Shown in pieces: positions 1 through 6,542 of a DNA stretch of 11,031 nucleotides (the first letter of the stretch is position 1; each line of letters opens with the position of its first letter). This DNA comes from an uncultured Lachnospiraceae bacterium (lineage in GTDB: Bacteria; Bacillota; Clostridia; Lachnospirales; Lachnospiraceae). Made by a program: the position numbers and the translations under genes. The DNA lies in the NCBI GenBank assembly GCA_910578115.1, contig CAJTPO010000030.1, positions 1 to 11,031 on the forward strand. Reading direction: 5' to 3'. The notes under the pieces were generated by a model. That model saw only the letters and a program-made list of their open reading frames with translations. It was not told where the DNA came from and made no database searches.

Positions 1-494
1 CTCAGCGTAAAACGCTTCGGAATGGAGGGAAAAATGATCACTGTGGATGGAAGATGCTTATAGCGGGTTTTTTTCCCGGATTTCAGGAGCGGGGTGTCCA
101 GTAATCCCTGATAAAAGCGGGAGCGCTTACGGATATCGTCACCGGAAGCGTTATTCTGCATCTCCATGTCAAACTGACGGTTATGCTCATCCTGTGCCCA
201 GGCATCCAGCCGTATGGCACGTTTTCCTGATTTATTCAGGATCACCTGTTCGACCTGTACTTTTTTCAGCTGTAGATTCGGCTCATCCAGTATGATGCTG
301 AGAACATCTTCATAAGCCCTTTGCACTTTCATCACTGACAGGAACAGGGCGAAGTCGCTTAAGTTGAACTGGTAGTCCGCAGGAAGTACAGGGGCCGGAT
401 CGGAGATATTTTGAGTTTCCGGCTGCCGCTGTGACTTTGTGCCTGTCACTGTGTTTTGTAGAGTCGTTTTTTTGGTTGCTGATTGTTGCTGCAT
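1..494 (-). CDS. Rpn-family recombination-promoting nuclease / PD-(D/E)XK transposase-like protein, N-terminal part, runs off the window
   Basis: The frame opens at ATG 494 and stays open for 164 codons to the window edge, so the C-terminus is missing. An AGAGAGG ribosome site lies 8 bases upstream of this ATG. After a polar, Gln/Thr-rich N-terminus of about 35 residues come the hallmarks of the family: a stretch like 'DEPNLQLKKVQVEQV', then 'RLDAWAQDEHNRQFDMEMQ', which supplies the PD-(D/E)XK active-site D and E-x-Q, then 'KRSRFYQGLLD' and 'LPSTVIIF'. These proteins are nucleases that raise RecA-independent recombination (established for E. coli RpnA); in gut Firmicutes they are abundant and often degenerate. 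Odd point: after 'VIIF' the family usually reads like 'ITQEDIFGKD' (from memory), but here it reads 'PSIPKRFTL', so the gene may be shifted or recombined at the very edge. A competing ATG at 501 in another frame gives no recognisable protein. Confidence 0.85.
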   Translation of the reverse strand, partial: MQQQSATKKTTLQNTVTGTKSQRQPETQNISDPAPVLPADYQFNLSDFALFLSVMKVQRAYEDVLSIILDEPNLQLKKVQVEQVILNKSGKRAIRLDAWAQDEHNRQFDMEMQNNASGDDIRKRSRFYQGLLDTPLLKSGKKTRYKHLPSTVIIFPSIPKRFTL

Positions 495-781
495 GGTTCA
501 TCCTCTCTTTCGTTTGGTAGAAAAGTGTTTCGCGCGGCAGAGAGGATGCGCTGTTTACAGTTGATCTTCTCCCCGCAGTGATTCAGTTGTAAGCAAGGAG
601 TTCCTGCAGAGAATACTCTGCACTGATACGGACTTCATGAAAAAAGCTGCAAGTCCGGTAAGATACTGTAAGAATCTTAGATCTGTTTTATAAGGAAGTA
701 CTCCTGAGATACGAATCCGCAGAGCGAATTTCGTAAAAGAGCTATACGTAAAAAAGACTTTGCTCATTTTGTTTTTTGCTT
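495..781 (-). other. Long untranslated leader of the Rpn gene with two hairpins
   Basis: This stretch holds no supportable gene: the 70-codon minus-strand frame at 767-555 has no ribosome site and no family features. It contains two clean inverted repeats. TGCAGAG at 605-611 pairs with CTCTGCA at 616-622 across a 4-base loop, and CGGACTT at 629-635 pairs with AAGTCCG at 651-657. No U-run follows either stem on the minus strand, so they do not look like terminators. No riboswitch class was recognised. Confidence 0.4.
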
Positions 782-787
782 GCTTTT

Positions 788-816
788 ATCCTAACACAGG
801 ACATAACGTATGGCAA
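788..816 (-). promoter_or_regulatory. Sigma-A promoter of the Rpn-family gene
   Basis: On the minus strand TTGCCA (816-811) and TAGGAT (793-788) are separated by exactly 17 bases, a good match to the housekeeping consensus. Transcription would start near 781 and read left into the Rpn gene, leaving a leader of about 287 nt before ATG 494. No other gene lies in that path. Position and match are seen; activity is inferred. Confidence 0.6.
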
Positions 817-921
817 GATTTTTTTGGAGGAAAGGTGAAAGGAACCACCTCTAATGAATTGCTCAGGGCATAGGACAGTATATGTTTTGTATATGCATCC
901 AGGATCGTTGAAAGAAAGGAT

Positions 922-960
922 ACTGCCCTGGGGATAGAGGACACCGGGGCAGTGTTTTTT
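922..960. terminator. Bidirectional Rho-independent terminator
   Basis: ACTGCCCTGG (922-931) pairs with CCGGGGCAGT (944-953), ten pairs with one G-U, across a 12-base loop. On the plus strand the stem is followed by G and six T (955-960), an ideal tail. On the minus strand it starts 24 bases after the hydrolase stop codon and is followed by a weaker T-rich tail (ATCCTTTCTTTC). It therefore most likely ends the leftward transporter-hydrolase operon, but its best polarity is rightward, where no gene is visible upstream. Confidence 0.7.
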
Positions 961-977
961 GATAAACGGTGAATTGA

Positions 978-2456
978 TTATTCCAGTCCGCGGCTCTTTG
1001 CCAATTCCACGGCAATCTGCACGAGTTTCGGCGCGTCTTCCCGGATGACGAACCCTTTGGCTACCTGTTCCTGTGTATGTCTGCGTGCCAACGTCTCGTA
1101 GTTTTCCAGAGAACCGTACATTTGCCTCAGCATGTCAGGAGAGAAAGGCTCTTCGTGACCGAAGACAATATTGTATCCGGAGACATTGCAGCCTTCCCGG
1201 GAGAGGGGTTCGTTTTCCCTGATAAGGCTGTAGGAGTGGTAGCTTCCGCTTGGAACATCCAACAGACAGGTCCTGACACCACCGATGGAATTGCCCAGAA
1301 CATCTTTGCAGTTGTCTCCGTGACAGTCTACTTTGATCGGATCGCAGACTGATGGTGCTACGCCGGAATTGATCCAGTAGAAAAGATTACGGAAGGCGGC
1401 TGCCATGGGAATTTCGAGCGGGTAATTGTTAGGAAACTCGTGTATACCGTTATATTCCGGCAGGATACCGATGCGGATCATATCAGGATCATTCCGGTAG
1501 TAGTCTATCAATGAATATTTGGTATCGTGGCTGGCGCCGGTTATATCATAATGCCTGCAGAGGAAGTTCTCCTCTGATCCATCCGGCCGGCGTAATTTAT
1601 AGGCATCCATATGACCGTTTTCACTTTCTGTCTGCAGAATGATGCAGGGTTGTCTGACTTCCTTGATAAGGGGAGTACTTTGCCCAATACAGGAAAGCTG
1701 TTCGTACTGGTTTATCGGGATCGTGATGTGTCTGGGCGGTCCGGCGGCCAGATAACCGTCATAACAGGGCAGTTCTTCATCATTCATGTAAGCAAACACA
1801 TTCAGATACCGTATCAGATAGGCCGCACTCTGTGACCAGCCGGTAAGGATGATATTTTGTCGAAAATAGTCTGCCAGCGGATTATCTGTTCTGTCACTTC
1901 GCAGAAGACTGGGGAGATCGCGCAGCATATCCCAGAACAACCCGGTCTCATAGGCGATATCCTGGTCTAAGAGAATATCGGGATTAGCCTGTATATCTTC
2001 CGCCGTATAGGGCAGGGGTTGTTCGGGTGTAGGATTGGCCCAGGACAGAGCACCATAGCGTTCAGCGTTGAATTCCAGCAGCTTGGCAATGGTATTTGGT
2101 TTGCTGGTGATACCGACGTAGATATCACCGTCCCGCAACAGCTTCCGATGACTTAAGATCCACATCCGTTCAATTTCAAAGGAAGCGGTGGGATTAATGA
2201 TTTCTACTACCGTATTGCCGCTGCATTTTGCAGAATCCTCCGGGGCACGGACGATGATTCTGTTTATGTAAGGAGCATCTGCGAAGCGGATACTGATACT
2301 TCCATCTGCTTGTGTCTGGTAGACGTTAGCTGTGCCGTGCAGAAAGTATTCCTTTTCAGTGTAACCTGTATTGTCCAGGACGCCGTATCGTGCGGCACTG
2401 GAAAAGGGATAGTTTTGTTTCGTAACAGGTATTTCAATTACGTTTGTGATAGCCAT
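978..2456 (-). CDS. Alpha/beta hydrolase domain protein (Abhydrolase_10 type), probable esterase
   Basis: This 492-residue protein has no signal peptide and should be cytoplasmic. The nucleophile elbow is G-W-S-Q-S at residues 206-210 (Ser208). A likely acid is Glu277 or Glu279 in 'LQTESEN', and the likely catalytic His is His310 at the end of 'YDITGASH', matching the 'AG..H' ending typical of the family. The N-terminal 60 residues form the beta-rich cap seen in these proteins ('YFLHGTANVY'), followed by 'VVEIINPT'. Length fits the family. An AAGGAGA ribosome site lies 5 bases before ATG 2456, fixing the start. It is the last gene of a leftward operon, 24 bases after the MalG-type permease, which suggests that it acts on the imported compound, perhaps removing an ester from a sugar or glycoside. 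The substrate of the family is poorly known, so the reaction is inferred. Confidence 0.85.
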   Translation of the reverse strand: MAITNVIEIPVTKQNYPFSSAARYGVLDNTGYTEKEYFLHGTANVYQTQADGSISIRFADAPYINRIIVRAPEDSAKCSGNTVVEIINPTASFEIERMWILSHRKLLRDGDIYVGITSKPNTIAKLLEFNAERYGALSWANPTPEQPLPYTAEDIQANPDILLDQDIAYETGLFWDMLRDLPSLLRSDRTDNPLADYFRQNIILTGWSQSAAYLIRYLNVFAYMNDEELPCYDGYLAAGPPRHITIPINQYEQLSCIGQSTPLIKEVRQPCIILQTESENGHMDAYKLRRPDGSEENFLCRHYDITGASHDTKYSLIDYYRNDPDMIRIGILPEYNGIHEFPNNYPLEIPMAAAFRNLFYWINSGVAPSVCDPIKVDCHGDNCKDVLGNSIGGVRTCLLDVPSGSYHSYSLIRENEPLSREGCNVSGYNIVFGHEEPFSPDMLRQMYGSLENYETLARRHTQEQVAKGFVIREDAPKLVQIAVELAKSRGLE

Positions 2457-2480
2457 AAGATTCTCCTTTCGATCGTTACA

Positions 2481-3314
2481 TTATCCTTTGACAGCTCCGG
2501 CAGTCAGACCGGCGATGATATATTTCTGCAGGCAGATATATACGATCATCATCGGTATGATGGAGAAGAGGAATGAGGCAAAAGCCAGGTTATAGTCAAA
2601 GGTGTAGGATGATTTAAAGTTGTACTGATATAGAGGCAGCGTCCAGTTTTCTGCGGACTTGTTCAGGAGCAGCAAGGGCAGCATGAAGTCGTTCCAGATC
2701 CATAGTACATCCAGGATGACTACCGTGATCGTCATGGGTTTGGCCAACGGAAATACGATGCGGAAGAAAGTTCCGCTGGTGCTGCAGCCGTCAATGATGG
2801 CGGCTTCCTCCAGTTCCAGTGGGATGGATTTATAGTATGCCACGAAGAGAAATACGCCTTGTCCTAAGGCAAACGCCGTATAGACCAGGATCAGGCCAAA
2901 CTGATTCTGCAGTCCGAGGCGGGAGGTGAGTTGCGTTAAGGGAACCATCAGAACCTGAAACGGAGCAAAAATGGATAACAGGATCAGAACATAGATTACC
3001 GTGAAATATTTGTGCCGCGCCATAGTGCGTGCAATGGCATAGGATACCATGGGAACTGTAAATGCAATCAAAGTGATGCTGATCGCGGTGATCAGTACGG
3101 AATTGGTCACATAATGGCTAAAGTTAGGGTCACTCATGACACTTTGGAAATTTCCAAGGTACAGGCTCCGTGGAAGGGAGAAAAAGTTGGCTGTTGACTC
3201 TTCGGCAGTCTTAAAGGCGGTGACAAAGGTCACATAAATCGGAAATATGATGATAAAAGACATCAGAATAAGGAATATATAGCATCCGAACTTTGCAGGA
3301 TAATTTTTTTTCAT
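2481..3314 (-). CDS. Carbohydrate ABC transporter permease, MalG family
   Basis: A 277-residue inner-membrane permease of the CUT1 group. About six membrane segments are visible (roughly 10-33, 71-94, 104-126, 138-160, 193-213, 244-264). The EAA loop that docks the ATPase is complete at 170-189 (E-A-A-x-x-D-G ... FP, ending 'RIVFPLAKP'), and the C-terminus 'GLTAGAVKG' is the usual MalG-type end. The start codon overlaps the stop of the upstream permease by four bases (ATGA), so the two are translationally coupled; GGAGG lies 10 bases upstream. It would pair with the MalF-type protein to form the membrane channel. In Firmicutes the ATPase is often a shared MsmX/UgpC-type protein coded elsewhere, which would explain its absence. 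The substrate cannot be read from the sequence. Confidence 0.95.
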   Translation of the reverse strand: MKKNYPAKFGCYIFLILMSFIIIFPIYVTFVTAFKTAEESTANFFSLPRSLYLGNFQSVMSDPNFSHYVTNSVLITAISITLIAFTVPMVSYAIARTMARHKYFTVIYVLILLSIFAPFQVLMVPLTQLTSRLGLQNQFGLILVYTAFALGQGVFLFVAYYKSIPLELEEAAIIDGCSTSGTFFRIVFPLAKPMTITVVILDVLWIWNDFMLPLLLLNKSAENWTLPLYQYNFKSSYTFDYNLAFASFLFSIIPMMIVYICLQKYIIAGLTAGAVKG

Positions 3315-4165
3315 AGCTGACCAACCTCCACTTTGGAACTGATTTTCTGGTTAATGGCTGAGATGACGGCAATAATAATCAACAACAGTACGGCATAGGC
3401 GGAGGCAAGCCCGGCTTTGGAATCGGAGAATGCCAGCTGATAGATCAGGACGCCGGCGGATTCGGTGGAACGCATGGGGCCGCCATCGGTCATGGATTTG
3501 ATGAAGTCGAATATCGTCAATCCGCTTTTTAGTACCATGACAAAGGCTACGTTGATGGTGGGAAGCATAAATGGGATGGTAATGTTTTTAAATTTTACCC
3601 AGGCGTTGGCGCCGTCAATGCCGGCTGCTTCATACAGGTCATTTGGCACATTCTGAATGCCGGCGAGCAGGATGACAAAGGGGGTTGCTGTTCCCTGCCA
3701 TACGTTTACCATGATGACGCCCCACATGGCGGTTTTAGGATCGCCCAACAGATTCTGGGAGAGAAAACCGATATTCAGCGCCTGGCCGACCATGGGCAGC
3801 ACACGGTACATGATCTGGTTGAAGGTCAGACCGATAGTGACTAAGGAAAGTACGGCCGGGAAGAAGATAACGGAACGGAATACGGTCTTTAACCGGTTAG
3901 ATACCATATAGGTCAGCATCAGAGTCAGGGTCATGGATAACAGCATGACGATCACAACCAGCGCAATGGTATATTTGCCTGTAAAAAAGAGTGAATTTAA
4001 CAGGCGTTTGTTGGTGAAAAGTTCTATAAAATTTTTGAATCCTACGTATTTATAGGTTTGGGCAAGGCCGTTCCAGTCCGTCAGGCTGTAGTTGAAGCCC
4101 ATTAGGATGGGCCAGCAGAAGAACAGCAAATACAGTCCTAATGGTATAATTGTCCAGCCCAGCAT
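3311..4165 (-). CDS. Carbohydrate ABC transporter permease, MalF family, probably 5'-truncated
   Basis: A 284-residue CUT1 permease with about six membrane segments (roughly 3-25, 65-89, 97-118, 147-170, 202-222, 252-272), an EAA loop at 179-198 (E-A-A-G-I-D-G ... IP) and the typical 'SLTDWNG' segment after helix 1. ATG 4165 is the only usable start in the frame: a stop lies at 4261-4259 and no ATG, GTG or TTG falls between. It has no ribosome site, and helix 1 begins almost at residue 1, without the usual charged cytoplasmic leader. The codons just upstream read R-I-Y-K-I, which looks like the remnant of that leader. I infer that the true start was lost at the junction with the headless lacI-family gene. 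No promoter is visible for this operon, and no binding-protein gene precedes it. Whether it is still made is uncertain. Confidence 0.9.
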   Translation of the reverse strand: MLGWTIIPLGLYLLFFCWPILMGFNYSLTDWNGLAQTYKYVGFKNFIELFTNKRLLNSLFFTGKYTIALVVIVMLLSMTLTLMLTYMVSNRLKTVFRSVIFFPAVLSLVTIGLTFNQIMYRVLPMVGQALNIGFLSQNLLGDPKTAMWGVIMVNVWQGTATPFVILLAGIQNVPNDLYEAAGIDGANAWVKFKNITIPFMLPTINVAFVMVLKSGLTIFDFIKSMTDGGPMRSTESAGVLIYQLAFSDSKAGLASAYAVLLLIIIAVISAINQKISSKVEVGQL

Positions 4166-4167
4166 GA

Positions 4168-4974
4168 TCTTGTATATGCGATTCAGATCTGAATCTGTGG
4201 CCGAGTGTACTGAGGATTTTTGACGCTGAAGCCAGAGAGCTGGGATATTCGATCGGTATCACATATGTTGCACCGGAGGATGTCAAAGAAGCAGTGGCAG
4301 CCTGTAATGCTCCGGAGGTTGCAGGAGTCTTACTCTATGCCACAGAAATGAGGGAGGAGGATTTTGCTCCTTTTCGTGCGGTTCGCAAACCGCTTGTGGT
4401 CTACGATCATGTCTGTAGTCCACGGCATCACTGTGTGGTGGCGGATAATGAGGACGGTACAATGGAGTTGACCCGATATCTGATACGGATGGGCTGCAGA
4501 AGGATTGAGTATCTGGCGCATAAACATTATATCTATAATTTTGAACAGCGCCGAATCGGGTTTATTGGCAGCATTCATCTAATGGGATTAGAGAGAGAGG
4601 CCTGCCCGATTCTCTATGCTGGATATGGGATCTCTGATGTGGAAAGCTACATGAAGGAGTGGCTGAAAGAACACCCGTTGCCAGATGCTTATATCATGGA
4701 AAATTATCAGGTTTCCATCGGATTGATGAGAGCGCTGAGGGAACTGAACATTAAGGTCCCGGAGCAGGTATCCTTGATCGGGATTGACGAAGTGCCGGAC
4801 TATATGACGGACAGATTGAAGATAACCTGTCTGCATATTGACCATACGAACAGGGCACAGGTTGTAATACGGCAGCTTGTCCAGGAGATCAGAGATCCAA
4901 GTCATATAAAATTGAAGATTGTATCCCGTAGCAGATTGGTCGAAGGTGACAGTGTGCGTAAATGCAATGAATAA
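4168..4974 (+). pseudogene. LacI-family transcriptional regulator lacking its DNA-binding domain
   Basis: The frame is open from just after a TGA at 4165-4167 to TAA 4972-4974, about 268 codons, against 330-340 for a complete LacI-family protein. What remains is the periplasmic-binding-protein-like effector domain, entering at 'LWPSVLRIFDAEARELGYSIGITY', continuing through 'VAGVLLYA', 'ADNEDGTMELTRYLI' and the well-conserved 'VSLIGIDEVPDYM' to a normal C-terminus. The N-terminal helix-turn-helix and hinge (about 70 residues) are absent, and the sequence where they should be is the palindrome and the start of the permease gene on the other strand. The first start-like codon is GTG 4294, inside the domain and without a convincing ribosome site. 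The intact gene would have repressed the neighbouring sugar genes; this remnant cannot bind DNA. It lies 32 bases before the nucleoside-hydrolase gene, which once probably shared its transcript. Confidence 0.85.
4180..4195. repeat. Perfect 16-bp palindrome at the head-to-head junction
   Basis: GATTCAGATCTGAATC reads the same on both strands, centred on AGATCT. It lies exactly where the MalF-type gene (leftward) and the LacI-family remnant (rightward) meet, and both frames translate it as D-S-D-L-N. It could be the scar of a rearrangement, an operator, or an artefact of joining two fragments. Confidence 0.75.
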
Positions 4975-5006
4975 CAAGAGACTTTGAAAAATGGAGGAAA
5001 ATTTGA

Positions 5007-5933
5007 ATGTATAACTTTAAAGTTCCTGAACAAAAACGAGTGAGGCTGATCATTCATACAGATTGTAAAAACGAGGCGGATGATCAATATGCAGTGGCGC
5101 ATCAGCTTTTGACGCCTAAGTTTGATGTGAGAGGGATCGTTGCGGGACATTTTGATATAGGTCAGAACAGATATCCGCAGGGGAAAACGACGAAGGCCAG
5201 TTATGATGAAGTACTCAAGGTACTGCAGCTTATGCATTTGGAAGGCCGGTATCCGGTCCTGATGGGAGCGACGACAGGGCTTGAGGATGACAGGACGCCC
5301 ATCGTTTCGGAAGGTGCGGCATTTATTATTGAAGAGGCGATGAAAGAGGATGATCGTCCTCTGTACATTGGCCTGCAGGGGGCGATTACGGATCTCGCTT
5401 CGGCTATCCTTATGAAACCGGAGATCTGCAGCCGCATGACGGCAATCTGGATCGGCGGCGGCATTTATCCGCAGGGGGGACGGGAATTTAACTTATTTCA
5501 GGATATTCACGCGGCCAATGTTGTGTTTCGATCCGCTATGCCGTTATGGCAGGTGCCGATGGATGTCTACAAGCAGATGTCGGTGACGCTTGCGGAATTA
5601 CAGGTGAAGGTAAGTCCTTATGGGAAGATCGGCAGATATTTGTTTGAACAGATGGTGGATTTTAACGAGGAACGTGGAGATGACTTATCCTGGCCTCATG
5701 GGGAGACCTGGGGACTTGGTGATCAGGGCGTGATAGCGGTCCTGATGGAGGAAGCGGAAAAAACAAGTATCTATGATGAAATAGAGGCTCCCTGCTTTGA
5801 TCTTACAGATGGTCATTATATATATGAAAAGGGTAATCGAAAGATTAGAGTATATCACACACTGGATTCCCGATTGACACTGGAAGACTTTTTCTGCAAA
5901 CTGAGGTTGCATTACCCAACTCAGGAAAGTTGA
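5007..5933 (+). CDS. Nucleoside hydrolase family protein, variant active-site motif
   Basis: A 308-residue cytoplasmic protein of the inosine/uridine-preferring nucleoside hydrolase fold. The canonical Ca2+-binding N-terminal motif D-T-D-P-G-x-D-D is replaced by H-T-D-C-K-N-E-A-D-D-Q (residues 17-27), keeping Asp19, Asp25 and Asp26. Other family signatures are present: 'GAITDLA' (125-131, for GPLTNLA), 'WIGGG' (148-152), 'EFNLFQDIHAAN' (160-171, sugar and metal contacts), and Asp239 in 'GLGDQ', the position of the late metal-binding Asp. Classical members cleave the N-glycosidic bond of nucleosides; this branch ('NEADDQ') has no substrate I know of. GGAGG lies 9 bases before ATG 5007. It follows the broken lacI-family gene by 32 bases and sits in a glycosidase locus, so a ribosyl- or glycosylamine-like substrate is possible. 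The family is firm; the reaction is inferred. Confidence 0.88.
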   Translation: MYNFKVPEQKRVRLIIHTDCKNEADDQYAVAHQLLTPKFDVRGIVAGHFDIGQNRYPQGKTTKASYDEVLKVLQLMHLEGRYPVLMGATTGLEDDRTPIVSEGAAFIIEEAMKEDDRPLYIGLQGAITDLASAILMKPEICSRMTAIWIGGGIYPQGGREFNLFQDIHAANVVFRSAMPLWQVPMDVYKQMSVTLAELQVKVSPYGKIGRYLFEQMVDFNEERGDDLSWPHGETWGLGDQGVIAVLMEEAEKTSIYDEIEAPCFDLTDGHYIYEKGNRKIRVYHTLDSRLTLEDFFCKLRLHYPTQES

Positions 5934-6022
5934 TCTGTGGCAGAAAGAATGAAATGTTTGGGAGAACGGAATTTATGCTGTTGTTTCCGGCTGGGGAATA
6001 GGAGCGTCGGGGAAGGAATAAT

Positions 6023-6051
6023 TTGCAGGGGAATTTCGGCTGTGTTACAAT
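6023..6051 (+). promoter_or_regulatory. Sigma-A promoter of the small membrane protein gene
   Basis: TTGCAG (6023-6028), a 17-base spacer and TACAAT (6046-6051), with TGT immediately before the -10 giving an extended -10. The start of transcription would be near 6058, which is 30 to 60 bases before the candidate start codons. This is one of the best promoter matches in the window. Confidence 0.65.
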
Positions 6052-6117
6052 TAGCTCAGGAATTGAGTAGTGCTATGCAGGAGAGTGATGGTTGTTATGC
6101 GGAAGGAGGACATGACC

Positions 6118-6330
6118 GTGAAGAATGCGAACAGGATGTACGCTGCAGCAGGGATGGTTTTACCATGGATTACATTGAGCCTGCTGATCGGAGTTTCTAC
6201 TTATTATTGTGAGCTTTTATGGCTGAGAATAGTCTGTATATTGGTTGCAGTATTGAATGGAAGCGTTATGCTCAGACTGGCAAGGGAAGTTTTCAGGATG
6301 AGCAGAGAGAAGGCGGAAGAGGGTGTCTGA
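6118..6330 (+). CDS. Small two-helix membrane protein of unknown function
   Basis: A 70-residue protein with two hydrophobic helices (about residues 8-30 and 33-53) joined by a very short turn, and a basic, charged C-terminal tail ('RLAREVFRMSREKAEEGV') that should lie in the cytoplasm. I chose GTG 6118 because AAGGAGGA (6103-6110) stands 7 bases before it; ATG 6112 is too close to that site. ATG 6088, with AGGAGAG just upstream, would give 80 residues and is the main alternative. The gene has its own promoter at 6023-6051 and lies between the nucleoside-hydrolase gene and the GH31 gene. I do not recognise the family. Coding potential rests on the ribosome site, the promoter and the regular helix pattern. 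Confidence 0.6.
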   Translation: MKNANRMYAAAGMVLPWITLSLLIGVSTYYCELLWLRIVCILVAVLNGSVMLRLAREVFRMSREKAEEGV

Positions 6331-6414
6331 CGGATTCGGCTATGCCGGGCAGGACAGGGACGTTTCCGATTTGGAGTCAAAAAGTCAAAATTGTGTAGTT
6401 TTCCGCCAAAATAG

Positions 6415-6446
6415 TGGAAGTGTTTCCATAAACAGGGATATATAAT
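6415..6446 (+). promoter_or_regulatory. GH31 promoter: TATAAT -10 with a cre-like inverted repeat
   Basis: A consensus TATAAT lies at 6441-6446, about 96 bases before the GH31 start. No good -35 box exists at 16-18 bases. Instead the -35 area holds the inverted repeat TGGAA-GTGT-TTCCA (6415-6428), which matches the catabolite-response consensus TGWAANCGNTNWCA at all but three fixed positions. A regulator of the LacI/CcpA type may bind here. The sites are seen; the regulation is inferred. Confidence 0.45.
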
Positions 6447-6542
6447 GTATTTATAGGAATAAGGCAGGTGTCCGGAGGATGGCAGAGTTTTGAAAGTTGA
6501 ACCGGCGGCCTGTATCGTGGAAATATGACAGGAGGAAAAGAC

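Noticed and set aside
555..767. 70-codon minus-strand frame in the Rpn leader
   Set aside because: It starts close to the promoter but has no ribosome site and no recognisable features; the region is better explained as a leader.
4050..4286. 78-codon minus-strand frame spanning the head-to-head junction
   Set aside because: It is out of frame with the MalF-type gene and antisense to the LacI remnant, with no domain; it does not supply the missing permease N-terminus.
4588..4977. 129-codon minus-strand frame opposite the LacI remnant
   Set aside because: It is a shadow of a frame with clear LacI-family conservation.
5937..6212. 91-codon plus-strand frame after the nucleoside-hydrolase gene
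   Set aside because: It overlaps the better-supported small membrane gene, contains that gene's promoter, and has no ribosome site or helix pattern.
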